This document shows positions 25,905 to 34,286 of a DNA stretch of 64,000 nt, piece after piece. The stretch is taken from contig CAZBDU010000012.1 of the NCBI GenBank assembly GCA_964490725.1, forward strand, positions 1 through 64,000, written 5' to 3'. The position numbers and the translations under genes were made by a program. A model generated the notes under the pieces. That model saw only the letters and a program-made list of their open reading frames with translations, had not been told where the DNA came from and ran no database searches. This DNA comes from CAZBDU01 sp964490725. GTDB taxonomy: Bacteria > Spirochaetota > Spirochaetia > SZUA-6 > DRHE01. Position 1 is the first letter of the stretch, and the number at the start of each line of letters is the position of its first letter.

Positions 25905-26238
25905 GACGATCGGAATCATCCTCTTCGGCATCGGCATGGTCTTCAACTTCTTCGGCTGTGTGGGGCTGGTGCGTTTCCCGGACATCTACAACCGGCTGCA
26001 AGCCTCGACGAAATGCGTCACCTTTGGCACGATCTTCGTCCTGACAGGCGCGCTGGTCTTCACGGGTTTCACCTCCCTGGGCATAAAGGCGGTGCTGTGC
26101 CTTCTGTTCATCCTCATCACCTCACCGACCGCCGCCCATGCCATCGCGAGGGGGGCCCACCGTTCGCGGGTGAAACTGTGGAAGCGGAGCGTCATCGACA
26201 GGTACGAAGAAGACGACGAGGGCCAGAAGCAGGGCTGA
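25897..26238 (+). CDS. MrpG/MbhC-like subunit
   Basis: The 113-residue protein has three membrane helices and the MnhG block VRFPDIYNRLQASTKC near 25-42. It closes the Mrp module. The C-terminal 30 residues are charged and cytoplasmic (basic, then acidic), slightly longer than in minimal MrpG. The sensor kinase gene starts 14 bp downstream, apparently in the same transcript. Confidence 0.9.
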   Translation: MNETIGIILFGIGMVFNFFGCVGLVRFPDIYNRLQASTKCVTFGTIFVLTGALVFTGFTSLGIKAVLCLLFILITSPTAAHAIARGAHRSRVKLWKRSVIDRYEEDDEGQKQG

Positions 26239-26251
26239 CACGAGTCCACCG

Positions 26252-27700
26252 GTGAGCGAGCGACCCGCCAAAGCATCTCCGGGAGGGTTACCGGATGTCC
26301 TCTGGTTGATCGTTCTGGCATGCTGGATCACGCTGCTCTTCGTGCTGAATGCCCTGTTCGTGGGACCGGTTCGCGCCCTGGCGGGCCGTGTTGCCCTGGC
26401 CTTCGGCCTGGCCGGCCTGGGAATCGTGGTGGCCGGGATTCTCTTCTACCGTTCGCCCTCGGTGAGGATCTGCCGGGAGCAGGCCAGGCAGCTTCACTCC
26501 TTCTGCAAGGCCATCCGCAAAGCCGCCGGCACCCTGGAGCTGCAGGAGATCCTGGACTCCGCCGCCAGGATCGTGACGGAGGTCACCGGAGTGCGGGGGT
26601 GCTCGATCAAGCTGCTGGACTCGGCAAGCGGGAAACTGAAGGCGCGTGCCGTCGCCGGCCTGGAGAGGCGGCGCGCCGATGCGGCGCTGGCCGTCGCGGA
26701 GAATCTCTACCAGCAGGGGATGATGGCCAAACAGTCCATCATCGTTCGGGACATCTTCATGCGGGACTTCCCCGCCGTGGACGAGCAGTTCGAATCCCTG
26801 ATCTGCGTTCCCCTCCACCTGGAGGAAAGGCTGCTGGGAGCGGTCTGCATCTTCGGCGAGAGGGGGCAGAAGCTGTCCCCGGAGATGATCTCCCTGCTGT
26901 CCAGCCTGGGAGACGTGGTCTCCCTGGCCATCGCTCATGCCCTGGTGTACGAGAACCTGAACATCCTCGTGCAGACCAAGACCCGCTTCATGTTTCAGGC
27001 CTCCCACGAGCTGCGCTCCCCCCTGGCCACCATTCAGTCCATGGCTCGGACGCTCGTGGAAGGCCACCTGGGAGGGCTCACAGACCGGCAGAAAGACATA
27101 CTCGCGCGCATCGATGCGCGCCTGGAGACACTGTCGCAGATCGTGGGAGACCTGCTCACCCTGGCGGTGGGGCGGGCGGAGCTCTCCACGCTGCGCCCCG
27201 TGCCGGTGGACATCATGAGGCTGGCGAAGGAAAGCGTGAAGTTCTTCGAGCCGAAAGCGCTGGAGAAGGAAATCGAGCTGCGGATGCTGACCGGGCTGCG
27301 GGAGGCCCGCGTCCGGGGAAATGAAGAAGGCCTGCGTTCCGTCCTGACCAACCTGCTGTCGAACGCCGTGAAGTACACTCCAGGACCTGGAAAGGTTACC
27401 CTAAGGCTGTTCGAGTCCCGGGAGCAGCTGGTTTTGGAGGTCAGCGACACCGGCATCGGCATCCCCGAGGAAGAGCGGCAGGGCCTGTTCAGCGAGTTCT
27501 ACCGGGCCTCCAACGCCAAGGCTGTCACAAGCGTCGGGACGGGACTGGGGCTGGCCATCGTCAAGGCCACCGTGGAGCAGCACGGCGGAACGATCGACGT
27601 GGAGAGCGAGAGCGGAGGCGGGACCACCTTTCGGGTCTTCCTGAACAAGACGGAAGCAGGCGCCGGCGGCAGGCCCGGCAACAGCGCACGGGGAGAGTGA
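26252..27700 (+). CDS. Membrane-anchored GAF sensor histidine kinase
   Basis: The 482-residue protein has two N-terminal membrane helices (about 14-38 and 46-66), then a cytoplasmic GAF domain (about 95-235), HisKA with His252 in ASHELRSP and an ATPase domain (N-box LLSNAVKYTP near 368-377, GTGLGLAI near 430-437). There is no periplasmic sensor loop, so the signal is likely cytoplasmic or membrane-borne. It starts with GTG 13 nt after mrpG and runs directly into a second kinase, so both are probably co-expressed with the hydrogenase and may sense its redox or ion status. Confidence 0.9.
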   Translation: MSERPAKASPGGLPDVLWLIVLACWITLLFVLNALFVGPVRALAGRVALAFGLAGLGIVVAGILFYRSPSVRICREQARQLHSFCKAIRKAAGTLELQEILDSAARIVTEVTGVRGCSIKLLDSASGKLKARAVAGLERRRADAALAVAENLYQQGMMAKQSIIVRDIFMRDFPAVDEQFESLICVPLHLEERLLGAVCIFGERGQKLSPEMISLLSSLGDVVSLAIAHALVYENLNILVQTKTRFMFQASHELRSPLATIQSMARTLVEGHLGGLTDRQKDILARIDARLETLSQIVGDLLTLAVGRAELSTLRPVPVDIMRLAKESVKFFEPKALEKEIELRMLTGLREARVRGNEEGLRSVLTNLLSNAVKYTPGPGKVTLRLFESREQLVLEVSDTGIGIPEEERQGLFSEFYRASNAKAVTSVGTGLGLAIVKATVEQHGGTIDVESESGGGTTFRVFLNKTEAGAGGRPGNSARGE

Positions 27701-27705
27701 AGAGG

Positions 27706-29106
27706 ATGACCAGCGCCGCAAGGGTGGCCTCTCGGGAGCTGCAGTGGCCCGGGCCCGTCCGGGAGCTGTGGCGCAAGATCGGCTGGCTGATCGCCCTGCG
27801 GTGGATCGCGGCGGGGTGCCTGGCGGCGATCATCACCGCTTCGCGATACCTCCTGGCGGTGCACCTGCCCTACGGCCGGCTGTACCTGGGCAATCTGGTC
27901 CTGCTCGCGGCCAACGTCGGCTACTTCCTCTATCACCGCAGGCTGGCGGGCATGGGGGACCGGCGCGAGGCCCGCCGGAAGTTCAACCTGTTCATCAACC
28001 TCCAGATATTCCTCGACCTGCTGCTGCTCACGCTGCTGCTCCACCTGGCCGGCGGGATGGAGAACCCCTTCAGCCTCTTCTTCGTGTTTCACATGGTCAT
28101 CGCCAGCATTCTCCTGCCGAACCGCCACGCCTACCTCCAGGCCACCCTGGCCATCCTCCTGTTCTCCTCGATGGTCGCCCTGGAGCTGTTCGCCGTGCTG
28201 CCCCACCATCACCTCTTTCCCTTGATGGAGGAGGGACTCCGCGTGGCGAACCTCGCATATCCGGCAGGGGTCCTGGCCGCCTTTGCCGCCACGCTGTACA
28301 TCGCCGTGTACATGTCTACCAGCATCGTCAACACCCTCAGGCGGCGGGAGCTGGATCTGGAGGCGGCGATCCGGCGCACCCAGGCGGCGAATCTGGAGCT
28401 GGAGAAGAAGGACCTGGAGAAGTCCAGGTACGTGCAGAGCGTGTCTCACGACATCAAGGGCTCCCTGGGGGCCATCCAGAGCTGTCTGCGGGTCGTCCTG
28501 GACGGCCTGGCCGGCACCGTGGGGGAGAGAGCGCTCCCCATGGTCGCCAGGGCGGAGAGGCGCAGCCGGGAGCTGCTTCGCTTCGCCGAGGAGCTGTTCT
28601 ACCTGTCCGCGCTGCGGACGGAAGCCCGCCTGGACAAGACGGCAACGCCGCTGCGCGAGCTGGCAGAAAAGGCCATCGGGCAGCTGACCCGGCAGGCGGG
28701 AGAGAAGGGTCTGGAGGTCCGGCTGCAGGACCTTTCCCGCGGAGCCGTGGTGATGGTGGACGCTCAGGCCTGCCGGCAGCTCCTCGCACAGCTGCTGGAC
28801 AACGCCGTGAAATACACGCCGCCGCACGGCGAGATCGTCGTCCGCCTGCAGCTTCTGGAGGATCGGCACGAGGTGCAGGTTTCGGTGGAGGATACGGGTG
28901 CAGGCATCGCCGCGGCCGACCTGCCTCACCTCTTCGAGGACTTCTACAGTGCGGACGTGCCGGAGAACCGGGAGACCGCAAGCACCGGCCTGGGACTGTC
29001 CATCGCCCGGCAGGTCGCCGCCATGCACGGAAGCACGATCGAGGTGGAGAGCCAGCCGGGTAAAGGAAGCGCCTTTCGCTTCGCGCTGGCGCTGCAATCT
29101 GCATAG
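27706..29106 (+). CDS. Six-helix membrane sensor histidine kinase
   Basis: The 466-residue protein has an N-terminal membrane sensor of about six helices (residues 25-205), a short coiled linker (210-240), HisKA with His248 in SVSHDIKG and an ATPase domain (LLDNAVKYTPPHGE, DTGAGIAAADL, STGLGLSIARQ). The ATG at 27706 was chosen since GGGAGAG sits nine bases upstream; a GTG three codons earlier overlaps the previous stop codon and is an alternative. The polytopic sensor resembles kinases that read membrane energisation or quinone state, but no ligand site is identifiable. Confidence 0.9.
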   Translation: MTSAARVASRELQWPGPVRELWRKIGWLIALRWIAAGCLAAIITASRYLLAVHLPYGRLYLGNLVLLAANVGYFLYHRRLAGMGDRREARRKFNLFINLQIFLDLLLLTLLLHLAGGMENPFSLFFVFHMVIASILLPNRHAYLQATLAILLFSSMVALELFAVLPHHHLFPLMEEGLRVANLAYPAGVLAAFAATLYIAVYMSTSIVNTLRRRELDLEAAIRRTQAANLELEKKDLEKSRYVQSVSHDIKGSLGAIQSCLRVVLDGLAGTVGERALPMVARAERRSRELLRFAEELFYLSALRTEARLDKTATPLRELAEKAIGQLTRQAGEKGLEVRLQDLSRGAVVMVDAQACRQLLAQLLDNAVKYTPPHGEIVVRLQLLEDRHEVQVSVEDTGAGIAAADLPHLFEDFYSADVPENRETASTGLGLSIARQVAAMHGSTIEVESQPGKGSAFRFALALQSA

Positions 29107-29124
29107 AACGAGGAGGGATCAGAC

Positions 29125-29565
29125 ATGAACGAACAGGCCAAGATCCTGATCATCGAGGACGACATGGACACGGCGGAGGCCATGAAGGTGACGCTGGAGT
29201 CGCAGGGTTACAGCACGAGCATCGTCCCGGACCCGGAAACGGGCTTCTCCAGGGCAAAAGAGTGGAAACCGAACCTGATCGTCCTGGATGTCATGTTCGG
29301 AAGAGGCGAGAAAGCCAGGGGCTTCGAGTGGGCGGTCAGGTTGAAGCAGGATACGGCCCTGGCACCGGTACCCATTCTGATGGTCACCGCCATCAACATC
29401 AGGCATCCGGGGTTCAAGTTCTCGCCAGAGGCGGACCAGGAGTATCTGCCTGTGGACGAGTTCATCGACAAGCCCGCGCAGCCCGGGGAGCTCATCGAGA
29501 AGACCCGTGCCCTGCTGGCGGCCGGGACGAGCAAATGGAAGGACTGGCCGCGCAAGTCCGAGTAG
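29125..29565 (+). CDS. Receiver-only response regulator
   Basis: The 146-residue receiver domain lacks a DNA-binding output domain. Acidic residues Asp12/Asp13, phospho-acceptor Asp55 (LIVLDVMF) and Lys116 (FIDKP) are present. An insertion of about 15 residues between beta-4 and beta-5 (around 88-112) is larger than in CheY. As the last member of the kinase pair's operon it could act through protein-protein contacts or feed a phosphorelay. A GAGGAGGG site precedes the ATG. Confidence 0.9.
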   Translation: MNEQAKILIIEDDMDTAEAMKVTLESQGYSTSIVPDPETGFSRAKEWKPNLIVLDVMFGRGEKARGFEWAVRLKQDTALAPVPILMVTAINIRHPGFKFSPEADQEYLPVDEFIDKPAQPGELIEKTRALLAAGTSKWKDWPRKSE

Positions 29566-29748
29566 GCGCCCGCCCCGCGCGCATCGCGCCGCCCAGCAGG
29601 CGCGGCAGCGTGCCGGAAATTGCCGCTGGCGCAGGCCGGGCGGCGGCCAGGCTGCCTGGCCGGGAACGCTTCCTTGACGCCCGCGAGGGGCGAAGATACC
29701 GTCGCCTGGAGGATGGTCAACCCGGAGGAAGGTCAAGAGGAAGATCAA

Positions 29749-30417
29749 ATGGAGGGAAAAGCCCCGGAGCCCATGGCCGGGCCCATCGCGGGCAGTGAAA
29801 GCGACCCCGAGGCCCTGGTCCGGCGGGCAAGTGCGGACCCCGGGCTGGTCCCGCAGCTCCTGGCGGGCCTCTCGGCGGGCAAGGCGCCGGTGCGCTACCG
29901 CTCTGAGAAGGCGCTGCGGCTGCTGAGCCAGCGGCGGCCCGAGCTCCTCTACCCGCACTTCGACGTCCTGGCGGGGCTGCTGGATTCCGCCAACAGCTTC
30001 CTCAGGTGGGGGGCCATCGTCATGGTGGCCAACCTGGCGGCGGTGGACGGCCAAGGCCGCATCGAGGCGCTCCTGGACCGCTACTTTGCTTTCCTCCGCG
30101 GCCCGTCGATGATTGCCGCCGCCAACACGGTCGGGGGCGCCGCGACGATCGCCCGCGCCCGGCCCGCGCTGGCGGACAGGATTGCCCGGGAGATCCTGAC
30201 CGTGGAGAACGCCCGCTACCTGTCCCGGGGGGCTCCCTCGCCTGAATGCACCCGGGTGGTGTGCGGGCACGCCTTGAAAACGCTGGGGGAGATCCTGCCT
30301 CTGCTTCGGGACCGGCAGCCGGTCATCGACTTCGCACGCCGGCAGCTGGGAAGCTCCAGGCCGGCGGTGCGCAAGGAGGCGGAGCGCCTGCTGGCGCAGC
30401 AAGCCTCCCCCGGCTGA
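29749..30417 (+). CDS. HEAT-repeat-like helical protein
   Basis: The 222-residue, alpha-helical protein has spaced Leu/Ala patterns like HEAT/ARM repeats (YRSEKALRLLSQRRPELLYP; SFLRWGAIVMVANLA; AVRKEAERLLAQ). It has no catalytic motif and probably acts as a binding scaffold. The start is uncertain: ATG 29749 has AAGAGG upstream, ATG 29713 and an earlier ATG are also in frame. It lies between the receiver gene and the CARF-like sigma-54 regulator on the same strand, after a 180-bp gap from the receiver. Whether it belongs with the hydrogenase or with the regulator cannot be decided. Confidence 0.65.
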   Translation: MEGKAPEPMAGPIAGSESDPEALVRRASADPGLVPQLLAGLSAGKAPVRYRSEKALRLLSQRRPELLYPHFDVLAGLLDSANSFLRWGAIVMVANLAAVDGQGRIEALLDRYFAFLRGPSMIAAANTVGGAATIARARPALADRIAREILTVENARYLSRGAPSPECTRVVCGHALKTLGEILPLLRDRQPVIDFARRQLGSSRPAVRKEAERLLAQQASPG

Positions 30418-30461
30418 GGCGGCAGGCTGTTTGCGCGCTCCGGCAGGAGGTACGACGGCTC

Positions 30462-30476
30462 TGGCACGGTTGTTGG
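30462..30476 (+). promoter_or_regulatory. Sigma-54-type (-24/-12) promoter candidate
   Basis: TGGCACG then four bases then TTGG matches the sigma-54 consensus TGGCACG-N4-TTGC at every key position except the last C. The GG and the -12 G are at the required distance. It lies about 200 bp before the start of a sigma-54 activator gene, suggesting that the activator drives its own transcription. Confidence 0.55.
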
Positions 30477-30671
30477 GTTGTTGATTCAAAGCGGCAAACG
30501 CTCCGACTCGGCTGCGCCGCAATCCAAGAGGGGCGGGAAGAAGGCCAATCGGTGCCGAGGGTTCCGCCGGACGGCCCGGCAGTCGCCACAACCCCCGCCG
30601 CCGGCCGGGCCCCGGCAACGGCCGGCATCCTTCTGTTGAGGCCCGTTTTTCAGGAGTCTATACTGGTACGC

Positions 30672-32237
30672 ATGGCGTCAGCCGAAATCCTGCTGTCCTT
30701 CGTCGGCAACCGCGACCCCTACGTGGAGAGAGGCGAGGAGCCTGGCCCCCTGCTCTCCCTGCTCCAGGCCCGGCGTTTCCATCGAGCGTACCTGTTCTGC
30801 ACCGGTACTGGCTACCTGGAACGGGCCAGGGCGGTGGAGGAGCTGTGCAGGGGCCTGGGGTCGGCCTGCCGCTTCTCCTTCGTAAGCCTGGAGCTGCAGT
30901 CTCCCATCGACTACGAGGAGATCTACACCCGGCTGAGCCAGACGGTCAGCCGGGTCCTGGAAGGGCTGCGCCATCGACCGCACAGCCTGTCGGTGCTGCT
31001 GGATCCGGGCACGCCGCAGATGCAGACCGCCTGGTTCCTGCTGGCCCGCTCCGGGGCACTGCCGGCCAGGCTGCTGCAGGGGATACCGCCGCGTTTCGCC
31101 GGGGGGGCCTACAAGGTGAAAGAGGTGAACCTCAGGAGCCGCATCCTCCCGCAGGTGCGCATCCCGGAGGAGCGGGAGAGCGCGCCGCTGGGCTCCGCGG
31201 CGGATCGGTGGGCGCCTTCCGGCGCACCGGCGCCGGAGGAACAGCCCCGCTGGATCGCCCTGGAGAAGGGCGGGCTCATCGTGGGTGAGGACGCCGGGTT
31301 CCTGCAGGTGCTGGAGCGGGCGGCAAAGGTGGCCGCCTACGACCTCTCGCTCCTCATCACCGGGGAGACCGGAACCGGCAAAGGGCTTCTGGCTCGCTTC
31401 GTCCACGAACGCAGCGACCGCTGTGAGGCGCCGTTCGTGTCCGTGAACTGCTCGGCCATCAGCCCGCAGCTGGCCGAGAGCGAGCTCTTCGGCCACCGCA
31501 AGGGCTCGTTCACCGGAGCGGTGGCGGACCGGCCGGGCATGTTCCAGACCGCCCAGGGAGGCACGGTCTTCCTGGACGAGATCGGGGACCTGCCTCTGGA
31601 GCTGCAGCCCAAGCTGCTGCGGGCCCTGGAGGAGAAGGTGGTCCAGCCTCTGGGAGGAGACCGGGAGATCCCGGTGGACGTGCGCATCCTGGCGGCCACC
31701 AATCACGACCTGGCGCGCCGCATCGCGGAAGGATCCTTTCGCCGTGATCTCTACGAGCGGCTCAACCAGTTCAACCTGCGTCTGCCGCCCCTGCGGGAGC
31801 GCAAGGGGGACATCCCCCTGCTGATCCGCCTCTTTCTGCAGCAGTGGAACGAGCAGTACGACACCAAGGGGCTGTCCGATGAGACGCTGCAGTACCTGCT
31901 GGACTACCCCTGGCCGGGCAACGTTCGGGAGCTTCACAACGCCGTGCGGGGGATGTGCGCCATCGCCTCGGGAACGCTCATCGAGCCCCAGCTCCTGCCG
32001 CACGCCGTGCTGGCCCACTTCGACAGGCGGCGCCAGACCCCCGGCGTGGCCGTCAGCCTGCCGGAAAAAGGCATCGACCTGAAGGCGTTCCTCTACCGGG
32101 TGGAACGCGACCTCTACGCCCAGGCGCTGGAGCGGGCCGGGGACAACCGCGTGAAGGCGGCGCAGCTTCTGGGGGTGAACGCTCCTGCCTTCCGCAAGGC
32201 CCTGCGGGAGCGCTTCGAAGGGCTGGCGGACGGATAG
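30672..32237 (+). CDS. RtcR-family sigma-54 activator with CARF-like sensor domain
   Basis: The 521-residue protein has three parts. Residues 1-165 form a Rossmann-like domain starting ILLSFVGNRDP and containing LDPGTPQMQ (110-118), matching the CARF-type sensor domain of RtcR, which responds to RNA-derived or nucleotide ligands. Residues 200-440 form the AAA+ domain: Walker A GETGTGKG (231-238), sigma-54 contact loop GSFTGA (279-284), Walker B VFLDEIGDL (299-307). A Fis-type helix-turn-helix lies at about 488-512. Length matches RtcR (about 530). The usual targets rtcB and rtcA are not in the window. ATG 30672 was chosen; CAGGAG lies 15 nt upstream, so a non-ATG start three codons earlier is possible. 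Confidence 0.85.
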   Translation: MASAEILLSFVGNRDPYVERGEEPGPLLSLLQARRFHRAYLFCTGTGYLERARAVEELCRGLGSACRFSFVSLELQSPIDYEEIYTRLSQTVSRVLEGLRHRPHSLSVLLDPGTPQMQTAWFLLARSGALPARLLQGIPPRFAGGAYKVKEVNLRSRILPQVRIPEERESAPLGSAADRWAPSGAPAPEEQPRWIALEKGGLIVGEDAGFLQVLERAAKVAAYDLSLLITGETGTGKGLLARFVHERSDRCEAPFVSVNCSAISPQLAESELFGHRKGSFTGAVADRPGMFQTAQGGTVFLDEIGDLPLELQPKLLRALEEKVVQPLGGDREIPVDVRILAATNHDLARRIAEGSFRRDLYERLNQFNLRLPPLRERKGDIPLLIRLFLQQWNEQYDTKGLSDETLQYLLDYPWPGNVRELHNAVRGMCAIASGTLIEPQLLPHAVLAHFDRRRQTPGVAVSLPEKGIDLKAFLYRVERDLYAQALERAGDNRVKAAQLLGVNAPAFRKALRERFEGLADG

Positions 32238-32315
32238 GCGGCGCTCCCGGGTGGCTCGCCCCTGGGGGCGGCGGAGGGGCCGGGCGGCCGGGCCGGCGCC
32301 GGCAACGGCCACCCC

Positions 32316-32357
32316 TGAAATTGATTGATTGCAATTTGTTTCATCTGGTTGTATCCT
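32316..32357 (+). promoter_or_regulatory. AT-rich palindrome overlapping a promoter-like pair
   Basis: In a GC-rich stretch, TGAAA (32316-32320) and TTTCA (32339-32343) flank AAATTG (32318-32323) and CAATTT (32332-32337), an operator-like inverted repeat. TTGCAA at 32329-32334 and TATCCT at 32352-32357 are 17 bp apart and could be a promoter for the truncated GH4 gene. It may be the preserved control region of the lost full-length gene. Confidence 0.4.
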
Positions 32358-32374
32358 GACTGTGGCCGGCAGCG

Positions 32375-33145
32375 TTGCAGATCAGGGAGAAAGCCACGGG
32401 GAAAGATCTCTACCCCGAGCTGGACAGGGTGATGGACCGGCACGAGTGGGACATCAACGGCTTCACAGCCTTTCTCTACCGGACTTTCGGCTACATCACC
32501 TACCCGGCCCCCAGCCACCCGGGGGAGTACCTGGGCTTTGCCCACGAGCTGGTGGGGCCCAAGGCGCTCGAATGGGGGATCGGCCGGGTGTCCCAGAAGC
32601 TCAGCTCCCTCGGCACCGACCTGGACTACGTCCTTGAAGGCCAGAAGAACCGGCCCAGCTACGAGCTGTGGTCCATGGATCTGGTGCGGCGGATCGATGA
32701 CTTCCTGGCCGGCAAGGTGCCGATCACGACCAGGGACGTCTTCTTCCAGACCGACCTGACCCACCCCTCCATGGAGCTGGCGGTGCCGATCATCTGCGAT
32801 ATGGAGCTGGACCGCAACCGGCGGGAGCTTGCCGGCAATGTCGTCAACCGCGGGCCGGCGGTGACCAACCTTCCGGAGGACGCCGTGGTGGAAGTGCCCC
32901 TGCTGGTGAATGCCCAGGGGATCCAGCCGGTAGCGGTGGGGGCGCTGCCGGAGGCCCTGGCGGGAATCTGCCAGCTCCAGATCTCCATCATGAAGCTCCT
33001 GGTGGAGGCGTACCGCGAGCGGTCCAAGCAGCTCCTCCTGCAGGCGCTGCTGATCGACCCCATTGTGGACAGCTACCGGCGGGCGAAAGAGATGATGGAA
33101 ACAATGCTCAAGGTGGAAGCGGATGCGCTGCCGGAGATGCGCTAG
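32375..33145 (+). pseudogene. GH4-family glycosidase, C-terminal half only (LplD-like)
   Basis: The 256-residue reading frame matches the C-terminal half of family GH4 glycosidases, the NAD- and Mn-dependent enzymes acting on alpha-glucosides or alpha-galacturonides. Clear family blocks are FGYITYPAPSHPGEYLGFA, GSKNRPSYELWS-type (GQKNRPSYELWS), and VPIICDMELDRNRRELAGN. Full-length enzymes have about 430-480 residues with an N-terminal NAD-binding Rossmann domain. That half is missing: an in-frame stop lies just upstream and the preceding gene ends 137 bp away. Only a TTG start is available. It is most probably a deletion remnant, although a separately expressed domain cannot be excluded. Confidence 0.75.
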
Positions 33146-33276
33146 CCGGCAGGGCCGGCATTGCGGGGAGCCGGCCCTCGTGATATACAGGCCATACCAC
33201 AGGCTGGCCCACGCAGCCTCGCTCGGCCTGTTCCGGCCTGACACGATGAGGCGAAGACCGCAAGGGAAGCTCGAGT

Positions 33277-34248
33277 ATGGATCAGAAGACGTTGCAGGTT
33301 TTTGAAGCCGCCCGGCTCTGCTATGAGCTCGGCATGAGCCAGCGGGAGGTGGCGGAGGATCTGGGGGTCTCGCCGGCCACGCTGACGCGGCTGCTGCAGA
33401 AGGCACGGGAGCTGGGGATCGTGCGTTTCACGGTTCAACCCCCTGAGGAGTACCTGCGCGACACGGAGGCCCTGGCGGAGCAGCTGACCAGGATTCTGGC
33501 CGTACGGGAAGTCATCGTCACTCCCACCTCCCCCCGGGCGGAGGTGGTGCGCAAGGAGCTCGGGTTCGCGGCCGGACGCTGGCTGAACGCGGCGTTGTCC
33601 TTCGGATTGAGCGTGGGCTTCTCCGGCGGCCGCTCCGTGGCGGAGGTCATCACCTTCCTCAAAAAAACCAACGGCGGGGTGGAGGTGGTGCAGCTCATGG
33701 GCGGCGTCAGTCCCACCGAGATCGACATCCAGGCGGACGTCATTGCCCGCAACGCCGCCACCAGGCTGGGCGGGACCTGCCATGTGATCCACGGCCCCGC
33801 GATCTTTCCATCGGAGCAGGACCTGCTGCAGCTCCTGAACAACCGCATCGTCTCGGATGTGGTGACGCGCTTCGACCGGCTGGATCTGGCGGTGGTGGGC
33901 ATCGGCACCCTTACGGCGGACAACCCGCTGATGCAGTGCGGCTTTCTTTCCGAGACCGAGCTCGGGCGACTCAGGGAGTGCGGCTGTGTAGGGGACATCT
34001 GCGGGCACTTTTTCAACGAGAAGGGGACCGAATGTGAAGCCTCCATCGCCCGGCGCATCCTGGGCATCCGGCTCTCCCAGCTGGCGAGGGCACCGAGGGT
34101 CTGCGCCGTGGCCGCCGGCAGGGAGAAGGTGACGGCCATCATAGCCGCCTGCCGGGCGGGGGTTCCCAAGACGCTGATCACCGACACCGACACCGCTGGC
34201 GAGGTCCTCCGGCAGGCGGGCGGTTCGCCGAAAGAGGCCGTCGGCTGA
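33277..34248 (+). CDS. SorC/DeoR-type sugar-binding transcriptional regulator
   Basis: The 323-residue protein begins with a sigma-factor-like HTH (about 15-45, MSQREVAEDLGVSPATLTRLL), followed by the SorC effector domain that binds sugar phosphates (GFSGGRSVAEVI; VVGIGTLTADNPL; the C-terminal CAVAAGREKVTAI). It is upstream of, and co-directional with, the 34287-38845 cluster, which it probably controls. GAAGC-type weak ribosome site; the ATG matches the usual family start. Confidence 0.9.
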   Translation: MDQKTLQVFEAARLCYELGMSQREVAEDLGVSPATLTRLLQKARELGIVRFTVQPPEEYLRDTEALAEQLTRILAVREVIVTPTSPRAEVVRKELGFAAGRWLNAALSFGLSVGFSGGRSVAEVITFLKKTNGGVEVVQLMGGVSPTEIDIQADVIARNAATRLGGTCHVIHGPAIFPSEQDLLQLLNNRIVSDVVTRFDRLDLAVVGIGTLTADNPLMQCGFLSETELGRLRECGCVGDICGHFFNEKGTECEASIARRILGIRLSQLARAPRVCAVAAGREKVTAIIAACRAGVPKTLITDTDTAGEVLRQAGGSPKEAVG

Positions 34249-34286
34249 TCGGACGGACGGATCGGAGGAAACGGAAGGAGAAGGCA

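Noticed and set aside
29620..29650. A TGGC-N9-GC spacing before the HEAT-like gene
   Set aside because: Only the minimal GG/GC letters match in a stretch that is almost pure G and C, so chance is likely.
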